DNA of 64,000 bases from Candidatus Marsarchaeota archaeon (GTDB taxonomy: Archaea; Micrarchaeota; Micrarchaeia; Micrarchaeales; Micrarchaeaceae): assembly GCA_023473665.1 (NCBI GenBank), contig JAMCYM010000002.1, positions 1 to 64,000 on the forward strand, written 5' to 3'. The notes beneath the pieces are model-generated. The model saw nothing but the letters and a program-made list of their open reading frames with translations. It made no database searches and was not told the origin of the DNA. Shown here piece after piece: positions 23,173 through 31,562 of the stretch. The position numbers and the translations under genes were made by a program. The stretch's first letter is position 1. Each line of letters opens with the position of its first letter.

Positions 23173-23845
23173 CAAAGGCAACAAACGGCACATGAAGAGC
23201 CTTCACGCGCCCCAGTACTATGGTGTGCATAGGAAGGAGCACGCCTACGTGGCGAAGCAGAGCCCCGGCAGGCACACGCTCGGCAAGAGCGTGCCTTTGA
23301 GCGCTGCCCTCGCTAAGCTTGGTATTGCCGGCAGCATGACCGAGGCGAGGCGCGCAATAAAGGAAGGCAGCGTTACGGTCGGAGGCAAGCCCCGCCGCAG
23401 CCCATCGTTCCCTGTGGGCATAAACGACATAATAACAATCAAGGGCGGAACCAAATACCTGGTGTCGATAAACGAGCAGGGCAAGGTATCGTTCAAGCAG
23501 GCAGACGCAGACACTACGCACTACAAGGTGGTCGGCAAGTACAAGGCGAAGGATGGCCGCATAATGGCAAGGCTGCATGACGGCTCTGTCCTCGCGTTCA
23601 AGAGCGCCAAGGAATTCTCTGTGGGCGACTCGGTGCTCGTCGACGCCAGCAGGGCCTTCAAGGGCGTGGTGCCGCTAAAGGCAGGCGCCGAATGCTTCAT
23701 AGTAGACGGCGTGCACACAGGCGCGAAGGGCAGGATCGCCGAGCTCAAGCCCGGCAACATGCACACCGGCGCATCTGCCGTTGTCGAGCAGGGCGCAGGC
23801 GACAAGTTTGAGACGCTGGTAAGGAACATCATAGTGGTCGGCTGA
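23165..23845 (+). CDS. rps4e: Ribosomal protein S4e
   Basis: An archaeal/eukaryotic 30S protein, 226 aa, with an S4-type RNA-binding region ('VPLSAALAKLGIAGSMTEARRAIKEGSVTVGGK', about 44-76) and the KOW-containing C-terminal part ('IVDGVHTGAKGRIAELKPG'). The ATG at 23165 is chosen because it begins the standard 'MANKGNKRHMKSLHAPQ' and follows the string GTGATGTTC; two earlier in-frame starts fall within that string. Overlaps the end of L24. Confidence 0.96.
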   Translation: MANKGNKRHMKSLHAPQYYGVHRKEHAYVAKQSPGRHTLGKSVPLSAALAKLGIAGSMTEARRAIKEGSVTVGGKPRRSPSFPVGINDIITIKGGTKYLVSINEQGKVSFKQADADTTHYKVVGKYKAKDGRIMARLHDGSVLAFKSAKEFSVGDSVLVDASRAFKGVVPLKAGAECFIVDGVHTGAKGRIAELKPGNMHTGASAVVEQGAGDKFETLVRNIIVVG

Positions 23846-23850
23846 TAGGA

Positions 23851-24384
23851 ATGGCAGGAACTGGAAACGCAACGAATAAGATGCGCGAGGTCAAGGTAGA
23901 CAAGCTGGTCATAAACATAGGCAGCGGCAGCAACGACCAGCAGACCAACAACGCCAAGCGGCTGCTCGAGATGATAACAGGCGCGAAGCCGACGTACGCG
24001 CTCGCTAAGAAGCGGAACCCTACATTCAAGATATCGAAGGGCAGCAAGATAGGGGCGTTCGTAACCCTGCGCGGCTTGCGCGCCGCGCAGCTGCTGCCGA
24101 AGCTTCTTGCTGCAGTTGACAACCGCATAAGGCCCAGCAGCATAACCAACAACACCGTCAACTTCGGCATAAAGGAGTACATAGACATAAGCGGCATAAA
24201 GTACGACCCGAGCATAGGCATGCTGGGAATGAACGTTAATGTATCGTTTAGGAGGCCGGGCCTCAGGACCGAGCTCAAGAAGCGTGCTTCTGGAAAGGTG
24301 AGCAGGAGCCACAGGATCATAGGCAGGGAAGAGCTCGAAAGATACCTGGGCGAGCGTTTCAAGGTAGAGGTGCAGGGTGCATAA
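23851..24384 (+). CDS. rpl5: Ribosomal protein L5 (uL5)
   Basis: A 177-aa 50S protein that binds 5S rRNA. 'MREVKVDKLVINIGSGSNDQQ' at the N-terminus, 'KRNPTFKISKGSKIGAFVTLRG' in the middle and 'FGIKEYIDISGIKYDPSIGMLGMNVNVS' towards the C-terminus are all characteristic. It starts 5 bp after S4e and is followed after 2 bp by the short S14 gene. The ATG at 23851 gives an N-terminal extension of about ten residues before the conserved MREV; an ATG at 23881 is the alternative. Confidence 0.96.
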   Translation: MAGTGNATNKMREVKVDKLVINIGSGSNDQQTNNAKRLLEMITGAKPTYALAKKRNPTFKISKGSKIGAFVTLRGLRAAQLLPKLLAAVDNRIRPSSITNNTVNFGIKEYIDISGIKYDPSIGMLGMNVNVSFRRPGLRTELKKRASGKVSRSHRIIGREELERYLGERFKVEVQGA

Positions 24385-24386
24385 TC

Positions 24387-24545
24387 ATGAAGGTAAAGAC
24401 AGAAGAGAAATTCAAGGGCAAGGGTGTACGCAAGTGCAGGATATGCGGAGGCACGCGCGGCCTCATAAGGTCCCATAACCTCTACATATGCAGGAGGTGC
24501 TTCAGGGAGGTGGCAAAGGACCTAAACTTCAAGAAATATGGTTGA
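24387..24545 (+). CDS. rps14: Ribosomal protein S14 (uS14), zinc-binding short form
   Basis: A 52-aa protein of the 30S head, read directly from the sequence. The zinc-binding cysteines are Cys17, Cys20, Cys35 and Cys38 (CRICG and CRRCF), and the tail FREVAKDLNFKKYG is the usual archaeal S14 ending. It starts 2 bp after L5 and its stop TGA overlaps a possible ATG of S8. It is in its standard position between L5 and S8. Confidence 0.96.
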   Translation: MKVKTEEKFKGKGVRKCRICGGTRGLIRSHNLYICRRCFREVAKDLNFKKYG

Positions 24546-24550
24546 TGCTC

Positions 24551-24931
24551 ATGGACAGGCTTGCAGAGGCAATAAATACGATAAAGGCCAACGAGCGCGT
24601 AGGCAGGCGCGGGTGCACTGTGCTCTCCACAAAGCTGGTGCGCTCTGTGCTCGATGTAATGCAGAAGAACGGCTACATAGACGGCTACGAGGAGCGTACG
24701 GAGCGCTACGCGCGCGTGCTAGACGTGAAGCTCTCGAGGAAGATAAACAGCATAAGCGTGGTCAAGCCGAGATACGCGCTGTCGAAGCTCGACATACAGC
24801 GCTACGAGGAGCGCTACATACCGAGCAAGGACTTCGGCATACTTATAATATCAACGCCGAAAGGCATGCTGACCAACCGCGACGCGAGGGCCGCGGGAAT
24901 AGGCGGCAGGCTTGTGGCATACGTGTACTGA
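24551..24931 (+). CDS. rps8: Ribosomal protein S8 (uS8)
   Basis: A 126-aa 30S protein that binds the central domain of 16S rRNA. 'LAEAINTIKANERVGRRGCTV' at the start, 'LDVMQKNGYIDGYEE' and the C-terminal 'FGILIISTPKGMLTNRDARAAGIGGRLVAYVY' are the family pattern. The ATG at 24551 follows TTGATGCTC, resembling the GTGATGTTC string before S4e, L32e and L18; an ATG at 24545 overlapping the S14 stop would add two residues. Confidence 0.96.
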   Translation: MDRLAEAINTIKANERVGRRGCTVLSTKLVRSVLDVMQKNGYIDGYEERTERYARVLDVKLSRKINSISVVKPRYALSKLDIQRYEERYIPSKDFGILIISTPKGMLTNRDARAAGIGGRLVAYVY

Positions 24932-24938
24932 TGGTATA

Positions 24939-25460
24939 ATGGAAGAGGTAGCGGTGCCGGAAGGCATCGAGATAAGGATCGACGGCGACAAGGTCATAAC
25001 GAAGGGAGCCCTCGGCATGAACGAGCGCGCCTTCAACCATTTGCTGCTCACAGTCGAGAGCGGCGCAAAATCGGTGAAGATAAGCGCCATTGACGACAAG
25101 AAGCTCGCCAAGAAGGCCAACCAGGCGGCTGTGGCGCTGGCCAACGAGGTCAGAAGCGACATCTCCGGTGTTACAAAGAACTTCGAGATCGTGATGGAGG
25201 CCGTATACGCCCATTTCCCGATGACCTTGGAGGTCAAGGGCAGCGAGCTGCTCATAAAGAACATGTTCGGAGAGCGCATGCCGCGGCCCGCCGCAATAGT
25301 CGGCTCTACCAAGATCGAGATCAAGGGCAAGGACGTCAAGGTGTACGGCACGAAGCACGATGACGTAAGCCAAACGGCAGCAAACATACGCCAGGCATGC
25401 AAGGTGCACGGCAAGGACACGCGCGTCTTCCAGGACGGCGTTTATTATGCAAGCGAGTGA
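24939..25460 (+). CDS. rpl6: Ribosomal protein L6 (uL6)
   Basis: A 173-aa two-domain 50S protein near the factor-binding site. 'VPEGIEIRIDGDKVITKGALG' opens the first repeat; 'MEAVYAHFPMTLEVKGSELLIKNMFGERMPR' and 'VKVYGTKHDDVSQTAANIRQA' lie in the linker and second repeat. The ATG at 24939 is 7 bp after the S8 stop. The stop TGA (25458-25460) sits inside the ribosome-binding string of L32e. Confidence 0.97.
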   Translation: MEEVAVPEGIEIRIDGDKVITKGALGMNERAFNHLLLTVESGAKSVKISAIDDKKLAKKANQAAVALANEVRSDISGVTKNFEIVMEAVYAHFPMTLEVKGSELLIKNMFGERMPRPAAIVGSTKIEIKGKDVKVYGTKHDDVSQTAANIRQACKVHGKDTRVFQDGVYYASE

Positions 25461-25465
25461 TGTTC

Positions 25466-25849
25466 ATGGAATCAAAGCCAAGAATAGCAAAGAAGCACCA
25501 TCCGAAGTTCAACGTGCCCAATTACGGCACGAAGAACAGGAAGCGCGTAAGGGAGCGCTGGCGCAAGCAGCGCGGAATAGACAACAAGAAGCGCATAAAG
25601 AAGTCGTTCACGGGCGCGGAGCCGACTATAGGCTACAGAAACCCTGAGGGCATCAGGGGCAGGCGCGCCGACGGCAGGCGCGCCGTGCTTGTCCACAACA
25701 TAGGCGAGCTGCGCACGCTGCTGGAGAATCCAGAAGGCTCAGGCTTCGACATAATGATTGCAGGCGCTGTAGGCGCACGGAAGCGCGCTGCGATATCTTC
25801 GCTTGCCGCGCAGAACGGCATAAAGGTAACGAACGGTGGCATTGCATGA
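25466..25849 (+). CDS. rpl32e: Ribosomal protein L32e
   Basis: An archaeal/eukaryotic 50S protein, about 127 aa, very basic. 'KPRIAKKHHPKFNVPNYGTKNRKRVRERWRKQRG' is the typical opening and 'EPTIGYRNPEGIRGRRADGRRAVLVHNIGEL' the conserved core. The ATG at 25466 follows GTGATGTTC at 25457-25465, in which TGA is also the L6 stop, so termination and initiation signals overlap. The end overlaps the L19e start by 4 bp. Confidence 0.96.
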   Translation: MESKPRIAKKHHPKFNVPNYGTKNRKRVRERWRKQRGIDNKKRIKKSFTGAEPTIGYRNPEGIRGRRADGRRAVLVHNIGELRTLLENPEGSGFDIMIAGAVGARKRAAISSLAAQNGIKVTNGGIA

Positions 25850-26319
25850 GCATAAGGCTTACGAAAAGGGTAGCGGCCTCGATCATGGGCAGGGGCGAGA
25901 GCGCCGTGAGGATCAGCGCGGCATCGATAGCCGATGCCAAGAAGGCGATAACCCGCGAAGACGTCAGGGAGCTGATCAAGAAGGGCGCCATCTACGCGAT
26001 CAAGGAGAAGCACAACATAAGCGCGCACGGCAAGGAGCTCTCGAAGAAGCGCGCTGCAGGGAGGAAGCGCGGCCCCGGAAGGAAGCACGGAACCTACAAG
26101 GCGCGCGCAGGCATAACGTACATGAAGAAGGTAAGGGCGCAGAGGCGCGTATTGCTGCAGCTGAAAAGCGCCGGCACCATAAACAACGAGATGTTCAAGG
26201 GCTTCTATGCGCTGGTCAAGGGCGGCACGTTCGCGAGCAAGGCGACGTTGCTCAACCACATAAGGAGCAGGGGCGTTGCGATAGACGAAGAGTCATTCAA
26301 CAAGCTTAAGCATGCGTGA
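25846..26319 (+). CDS. rpl19e: Ribosomal protein L19e
   Basis: An archaeal/eukaryotic 50S protein, 157 aa, basic and helical. 'TKRVAASIMGRGESAVRIS' and 'GAIYAIKEKHNISAHGKELSKKRAAGRKRGPGRKHGT' match the family. It overlaps L32e by 4 bp and its stop TGA (26317-26319) is embedded in the GTGATGTTC motif that precedes L18. Confidence 0.96.
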   Translation: MSIRLTKRVAASIMGRGESAVRISAASIADAKKAITREDVRELIKKGAIYAIKEKHNISAHGKELSKKRAAGRKRGPGRKHGTYKARAGITYMKKVRAQRRVLLQLKSAGTINNEMFKGFYALVKGGTFASKATLLNHIRSRGVAIDEESFNKLKHA

Positions 26320-26324
26320 TGTTC

Positions 26325-26867
26325 ATGAAGATAAGGAGAATAAGACGCGCTAGGTCGCTGACCGACTACAAGAAGCGCGTGGCGCTGCTCAAGGGAAGGC
26401 TGCTGCGCGTAGTCGTAAGGAAGAGCAACAGGTCAGTGACCGCGCAGCTCGTGGCATACGAGCCGGACGGCGACAAGGTCATTGCAAGCGCGCACTCGAG
26501 GGAGCTCGCGCAGCTCGGCTGGCCGCCGAGAGGCAACATTCCAACCGCATACCTGACCGGGATGCTACTGGCCAAAAAGCAGAAGGCGAATGGCGTGGGG
26601 CGCGTGGTGCTCGACACTGGCATAAGCAAGCCTGTAAAATCTAACGTGCTGTTTGCAGCGGCCAAGGGATGCGCAGACGGCGGCCTTGAGCTCATCAACT
26701 CCATAGAGTTCGATCCGGTGAGGCTGGCCGGCAAGCACATATCGGCATATGCGGCCTCGGCCGCAGGCCAGGGCAGCATGTTCTCCAAGTACAGGAGTGC
26801 AGGCATCGACCCTGCCAAGATAGACGTTCTTTTTGAGGAAGTGAAGAAAAAAATATTGAGCAAGTGA
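26325..26867 (+). CDS. rpl18: Ribosomal protein L18 (uL18)
   Basis: A 180-aa 50S protein that binds 5S rRNA with L5. 'TDYKKRVALLKGRLLRVVVRKSNRSVTAQLV' near the N-terminus and 'GNIPTAYLTGMLLAKKQKANG' are conserved; the C-terminal part is of archaeal length. The ATG at 26325 follows GTGATGTTC (26316-26324); two upstream in-frame starts lie in that motif. Its stop TGA (26865-26867) lies in the GTGATTGATTG string that holds the S5 start. Confidence 0.96.
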   Translation: MKIRRIRRARSLTDYKKRVALLKGRLLRVVVRKSNRSVTAQLVAYEPDGDKVIASAHSRELAQLGWPPRGNIPTAYLTGMLLAKKQKANGVGRVVLDTGISKPVKSNVLFAAAKGCADGGLELINSIEFDPVRLAGKHISAYAASAAGQGSMFSKYRSAGIDPAKIDVLFEEVKKKILSK

Positions 26868-26871
26868 TTGA

Positions 26872-27540
26872 TTGCGCAAATTTGCACCGCGTAGGGAAAA
26901 TGAAAGGGAGCGCTTCAACATAGAGGCGTGGGAGCCGGCCACCGAGCTCGGCAAGGCCGTGAAGGCGCGGCAGATCACGTCCATAGAAGAGATATTCGCC
27001 ATGGGCAAGCACATAGAGGAAGTCGGCATAGTTGATGCGCTACTGCCAGAGATAAAGAGCGAGATAATCGACATAGCAAGCGTGCAGCGCATGACCAGGA
27101 ACAACCGCAAGCAGAAGTTCAGGGTCACGGCCGTAGCAGGCGACGGGCACGGCCATGTAGGAGTCGGGGCGGCCAAGGACACCGAGGTGAGGGCAGCCAT
27201 GGACTCGGCTATAAATGCCGCGAAGCGCAACATAGTGCCTGTTGCTCTGGGCTGCGGCTCATGGCAGTGCACATGCGGCCAGCCGCACAGCCTGCCGTTC
27301 GCAGTCAAGGGCAAGTGCGGCGGCGTGTCCGTGCTGCTCAAACCTGCTCCGAGAGGCCTGGGCATAGTTGCAAGCGGCCCGATCAAGACCATGCTGCAGC
27401 TTGCTGGCGTCAAGGACGTGTGGAGCTTCTCAACCGGCAGGACGCGAACCAAGTACAATACGCTCATGGCGGTGCAGAACGCGTTCGAGAACATAATCAG
27501 CATGAAGAACCTGCCGGCATCTGCAATCGCAAAGCAGTAA
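26872..27540 (+). CDS. rps5: Ribosomal protein S5 (uS5)
   Basis: A 222-aa 30S protein important for decoding accuracy. The double-stranded RNA-binding part 'VQRMTRNNRKQKFRVTAVAGDGHGHVGVG' and the second domain 'LLKPAPRGLGIVASGPIKTMLQLAGVKDVW' are clear. The start is TTG at 26872 in GTGATTGATTG, as for S17. It is the last gene of this cluster: L30, L15 and secY, which usually follow in archaea, are replaced by a ferredoxin gene. Confidence 0.96.
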   Translation: MRKFAPRRENERERFNIEAWEPATELGKAVKARQITSIEEIFAMGKHIEEVGIVDALLPEIKSEIIDIASVQRMTRNNRKQKFRVTAVAGDGHGHVGVGAAKDTEVRAAMDSAINAAKRNIVPVALGCGSWQCTCGQPHSLPFAVKGKCGGVSVLLKPAPRGLGIVASGPIKTMLQLAGVKDVWSFSTGRTRTKYNTLMAVQNAFENIISMKNLPASAIAKQ

Positions 27541-27571
27541 TTGTACAACAAGTATGCCTGCGCTGGCTAAG

Positions 27572-27582
27572 TTTTATATAAA
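27572..27582 (+). promoter_or_regulatory. TATA box for the ferredoxin gene
   Basis: TTTTATATAAA about 42-52 bp before the ATG at 27624. It places the transcript start near 27607, which argues for the internal ATG at 27624 rather than the frame's earlier ATG at 27606. Confidence 0.55.
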
Positions 27583-27623
27583 CCTACTGACTATCGGATT
27601 CGTTAATGTTTAATGGTGTTAGC

Positions 27624-27983
27624 ATGAAGGTTTGGGTCGATAAACCACTGTGCACCGGCTGCCAGCACTGCAAGGACGTGTGTCCTGTGGCTGTATTTGA
27701 GATGAAGAGCAGGAAGGACATGGAGGGCGCCAATTCAGATGTAGCACCGGAAGAGCACAAATGGAAGGGCACGAGCGATCCGGCCACAGTGCAGAAGTGG
27801 AAGGACGTCCAGGACGGCCACAAGCACTTTGCAGACGAGAACGACGGCACAAGCGGCGGCATATCTGTTGCAGTGAACGGCGAGGCCTGCATACTCTGCC
27901 AGGCATGCCTGATACAGTGCGAGGGCGAGTGCATACACATAATAGACGACACCGGCACCGAGTACAAGTCTATATACGCCTAG
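27624..27983 (+). CDS. Dicluster 4Fe-4S ferredoxin
   Basis: A small electron carrier of about 119 aa with two cluster motifs: CTGCQHCKDVCP near the N-terminus and CILCQACLIQCEGEC near residues 91-105. An insertion of about 60 residues, rich in Asp, Lys and His, separates them, as in the extended ferredoxins of thermoacidophilic archaea. The start at 27624 follows ggtgttagc. It probably serves 2-oxoacid oxidoreductases or similar enzymes; no partner gene is adjacent. Confidence 0.9.
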   Translation: MKVWVDKPLCTGCQHCKDVCPVAVFEMKSRKDMEGANSDVAPEEHKWKGTSDPATVQKWKDVQDGHKHFADENDGTSGGISVAVNGEACILCQACLIQCEGECIHIIDDTGTEYKSIYA

Positions 27984-28121
27984 CCGTTTCCCTATTTTCT
28001 TTATGTCATGCTTCGCTAATAGCTGTGCCCGTTTACCTGATTGGCGCCGCGCGACACGCACCGCTAATAACTTTTACGCCTTACTGGTAATGCCGCAGCG
28101 CGGCCGCATTCTGGTGCTGGA

Positions 28122-30809
28122 ATGATAGAATACGCAGGGGAGCCTTACAGCGACATGGAGAGCCTTGCAGCTCTCAACCCATTCGTCAGGAAATGGTTCG
28201 AGAAAGACTTCGCGGAGCTCACCCCGCCCCAGAGATACACCTTCAAGCTCATAGCCGAAAGGCACAATCTCATAGTCTCTGCGCCCACCGGCTCGGGCAA
28301 GACGATGTCCGCATTTTTATCGATAATGAGTGCGCTGTTCGACAGGGCGCTAAAGGGCGAGCTGGAGGAGAAGGTTTACTGCATATACGTATCGCCGCTC
28401 AGGGCGCTCAACAACGACATCTACCGCAACCTTAACGTGCCCCTCAACGAGATATACGCAATGATAAAGAAGCAGAAGGGCGTCGACATAATAAAGGGCA
28501 ACATCCGTGAGGTGACCATAGCTGTGCGAACGGGCGACACGGACCAAAAGGAGCGCAGGAGGCAGCTCGCGCACCCCCCTAACATACTTGTCACGACGCC
28601 CGAGAGCCTTGCGATACTGATAAACTCTGAGAAATATGCAGAAAACCTGAAGACGTGCGAATACATAGTAATAGATGAGCTGCACGAGCTCGCCAACAAC
28701 AAGCGCGGCGTGCACCTCTCGCTGTCTGTGGAGCGCCTCGAGTCCTTCATCGGCCACGGCACAGTGCGCATAGGGCTCGGCGCAACGCTCTACCCGCAAG
28801 AAGAGGCGGCCAAGTTCCTAGTGGGCTATAGCAACGGAGCCCCAAGGGACTGCATAATGGTCGACGCATCATGGAGCAAGAAGCTCAATGTAGTTGCAAA
28901 GAGCCCGGTCAGGGACATGATATACACCGACAGCGCAGTAGTCGAGAAGAAGATGTATGACGAGATAAACAAGATAATAAAGAAAGCAAAGACCACGCTC
29001 ATATTCACGAATACCAGGAGCGGCACCGAGCGCGTCGTTTTCAACATCAAGCGCAGGTTCGGCTACAGCGAGGACATAGCGGCGCATCATGGCTCGCTGT
29101 CAAGGGATTCGAGGCTTGAGGTCGAGGATCTGCTCAAGAAGGGCGCCCTCAAGTGTGCGGTGTCGTCGACCAGCTTGGAGCTCGGCATAGACATAGGCAC
29201 GATAGACAACGTCATACAGCTCGGCTCGCCAAAGAGCGTCTCAAGGGCTGTGCAGCGCATAGGCAGGGCCGGTCATTCGTTCAGGGCTGTTGCCAACGGC
29301 GAGATGATCGTGCTGAACCGCGACGACCTGGTAGAGTGCTCTGTCATGCTCGACGCGGCGCTCAAGCATCATCTCGACGCGTTCGTGGTGCCGAAGAACC
29401 CGCTCGATGTGCTGGCGCAGCACATCGTCGGCATGTCGCTGACCAAGAAATGGAATATAGACGAGGCATACGATGTCATAAAGGGAGCATACGCATTCTC
29501 GAATCTCGATAAACAGGAGTATATGAGCCTGCTGGCCTACCTGGCCGGAAGCTACGTCGGCCTGGAGAGCAGGCACGTATACGGCAAGATATGGTACGAC
29601 GATAAGGAACGCGTCTTCGGCAGGCGCGGTAAGCTCGCAAAGCCTATATACATGCTCAACCTTGGCACGATACCTGATGAAGTCGCTGTCAACGTCTTCC
29701 TCATGGGCTCGGACAGGTGGATAGGCAACATCGAGGAGGAGTTCCTCACCAAGCTGAAGCCTGGCGACATATTCACGCTGGGCGGCAGGCTCTACCGGTT
29801 TGACCATGCCAGGGGCATGCGCGCCTATGTGGCTGAAGCAAAGGGCGCCTCGCCGACGATTCCCCCGTGGTTCTCTGAGCAGCTGCCGCTGAGCTTCGAG
29901 CTCGCCAATGCGATAGGCGAGTTCAGGAAGGGCATGGCAGACGCGATAGGCGCATCTACGAGCAGCAATAGGCAGACCGGCATGATGGCCTTTCTAAAAC
30001 GAGGTACAATACCGAAGAACGTCGATGCGCTACTCAAAGCGATGCCAATAGACGCCAATGCGCGGCACGCCATATTCGGCTATTTCGTGGAGCAGGTGCT
30101 GTTTGCGGGCGCAGTGCCGAACAACAGGTTCATTCTAATTGAGGAGACTTCGGAGGAAGACTCAGATTCAGATTACATAGTCTTCCACTCGCTGTTCGGG
30201 AGGCGCGTCAACGACGCGCTTTCTAGGATAATTGCGATAGAGCTGGGCGACATCCTGAACGAGGACATAGGGGTAATGATAAATGACAACGGCTTCGTTC
30301 TGAGCATCGAGAAAAGCAAGCGCTCCCTTGGCGGGCAGGTGGCCAAAGCGATAAGCATGGCAATGAAATCAGACGCACGGCAGCTGCTAAAAAGCAACAT
30401 AAGAAGGACCGAGCTGATGAGGCGGCGCTTCAGGCACGTAGCTGCACGCAGCTTCATGATACTAAGAAATTACAAGGGCTATAAGCTGCCTGTGGGAAGG
30501 CAGCAGATCAATGCGCAATTGCTGCTAAGCGCAGTAGAGAGCATCGATCCGGACTTTCCCATACTGCGAGAGACCTACAGGGAGATACTCGACGAAGTGA
30601 TGGACCTTCCGCGGACGAGCGAGGTGCTTGAGGGCCTGAAGAGCGGCGCCATAACATACGACATAATCAAGACGCCGAGCCCCAGCCCGTTCGCGCACAG
30701 CATGCTGACGTTCGGCCATGCTGACGTCATACTAATGAAGGACAGGCAGGCATACCTGAAGAAGCTCCACAGGCTTGTGATGAAGCGCATAAACGGTGCA
30801 GCAAAATGA
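28122..30809 (+). CDS. lhr: Lhr-family superfamily 2 helicase
   Basis: A large 895-aa ATP-dependent DNA helicase of the Lhr family, involved in DNA repair. Motif I is SAPTGSGKT (about residues 53-61), motif Ia 'YVSPLRALNND', motif II VIDELHEL (DELH, about 184-191), and motif VI 'QRIGRAGHSF' (about 381-390). The C-terminal half holds the Lhr winged-helix and DUF4145-unrelated beta domain ('IGNIEEEFLTKLKPGDIFTLGGRLYRF'). The ATG at 28122 follows ggtgctgga. The metallophosphoesterase gene overlaps its end by 4 bp, a pairing known from many genomes. Confidence 0.95.
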   Translation: MIEYAGEPYSDMESLAALNPFVRKWFEKDFAELTPPQRYTFKLIAERHNLIVSAPTGSGKTMSAFLSIMSALFDRALKGELEEKVYCIYVSPLRALNNDIYRNLNVPLNEIYAMIKKQKGVDIIKGNIREVTIAVRTGDTDQKERRRQLAHPPNILVTTPESLAILINSEKYAENLKTCEYIVIDELHELANNKRGVHLSLSVERLESFIGHGTVRIGLGATLYPQEEAAKFLVGYSNGAPRDCIMVDASWSKKLNVVAKSPVRDMIYTDSAVVEKKMYDEINKIIKKAKTTLIFTNTRSGTERVVFNIKRRFGYSEDIAAHHGSLSRDSRLEVEDLLKKGALKCAVSSTSLELGIDIGTIDNVIQLGSPKSVSRAVQRIGRAGHSFRAVANGEMIVLNRDDLVECSVMLDAALKHHLDAFVVPKNPLDVLAQHIVGMSLTKKWNIDEAYDVIKGAYAFSNLDKQEYMSLLAYLAGSYVGLESRHVYGKIWYDDKERVFGRRGKLAKPIYMLNLGTIPDEVAVNVFLMGSDRWIGNIEEEFLTKLKPGDIFTLGGRLYRFDHARGMRAYVAEAKGASPTIPPWFSEQLPLSFELANAIGEFRKGMADAIGASTSSNRQTGMMAFLKRGTIPKNVDALLKAMPIDANARHAIFGYFVEQVLFAGAVPNNRFILIEETSEEDSDSDYIVFHSLFGRRVNDALSRIIAIELGDILNEDIGVMINDNGFVLSIEKSKRSLGGQVAKAISMAMKSDARQLLKSNIRRTELMRRRFRHVAARSFMILRNYKGYKLPVGRQQINAQLLLSAVESIDPDFPILRETYREILDEVMDLPRTSEVLEGLKSGAITYDIIKTPSPSPFAHSMLTFGHADVILMKDRQAYLKKLHRLVMKRINGAAK

Positions 30810-31558
30810 TGCTCAACAGTGACATAGAGCTGTTGGAAGGCATGCCGATAGCGCACATAAAGAGCATGAACGCGCTGGCTGTAGCTGACATGCACCTTGG
30901 ATACGAGGGCGTGATGGCCAAGGGCGGCACCATGGTGCCTAAGGTCAACTTCAGGAAGATGACGGACATGCTCTCAAAGGCCTTGCTTAAGACAGGAGCG
31001 CGCAGCATAATAATCGATGGCGACATAAAGAACGAGTTCTCTACAGTCGACATAGAAGAGTTCAACGAACTCTACGACTTTATACAGTTCGCCAAGTCAA
31101 AGGGCGTGCATCTCGTCCTGATAAAGGGCAACCACGACAACTTTGTCGAGCGCTACAAAGAGCCGTTCAAGCTCGAAATCTACAGGCAGGAAGCCATGAT
31201 AGACGGCTACCTATTCTTCCATGGCGAAGAGCTTCCGTCGAAAATACCATCAAAGGCCAAGCTGCTTGTGATGGGGCACGAGCATCCCGCCATAGCAATA
31301 TACAATGCCATAGGCAGGAAGGAAAAGTTGAGGTGCTTCCTGTACGGTTCGTACAAAGGCAAGCGCCTGCTGGTGCTGCCAGCCATAAACTACTTTGCGT
31401 CCGGCACTGAGATAAACCTTCACAGCAAGGATGAGCTCCTGTCGCCAATCTTTCGGCATGCCGATATAGAGAGCATGCATGCGATAGCGATAGGGTACGG
31501 CTCGACCATCGACTTCGGCACGATAGGCCAGTTGCGCGAAGCTGCATACGCCGATTGA
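30806..31558 (+). CDS. Lhr-associated metallophosphoesterase
   Basis: A 250-aa calcineurin-like phosphoesterase of the group often encoded beside Lhr helicase. Metal-binding motifs are DMHLGYEG (about 29-36), DGDIKNE (about 71-77), GNHDN (about 110-114) and GHEHP (about 153-157). The second motif has Asp-Ile-Lys in place of the commoner Asp-Leu-Lys-His. It overlaps lhr by 4 bp, so the two are translated together. It may be a nuclease or phosphatase in DNA repair; the substrate is unknown. Confidence 0.9.
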   Translation: MMLNSDIELLEGMPIAHIKSMNALAVADMHLGYEGVMAKGGTMVPKVNFRKMTDMLSKALLKTGARSIIIDGDIKNEFSTVDIEEFNELYDFIQFAKSKGVHLVLIKGNHDNFVERYKEPFKLEIYRQEAMIDGYLFFHGEELPSKIPSKAKLLVMGHEHPAIAIYNAIGRKEKLRCFLYGSYKGKRLLVLPAINYFASGTEINLHSKDELLSPIFRHADIESMHAIAIGYGSTIDFGTIGQLREAAYAD

Positions 31559-31562
31559 ATCC

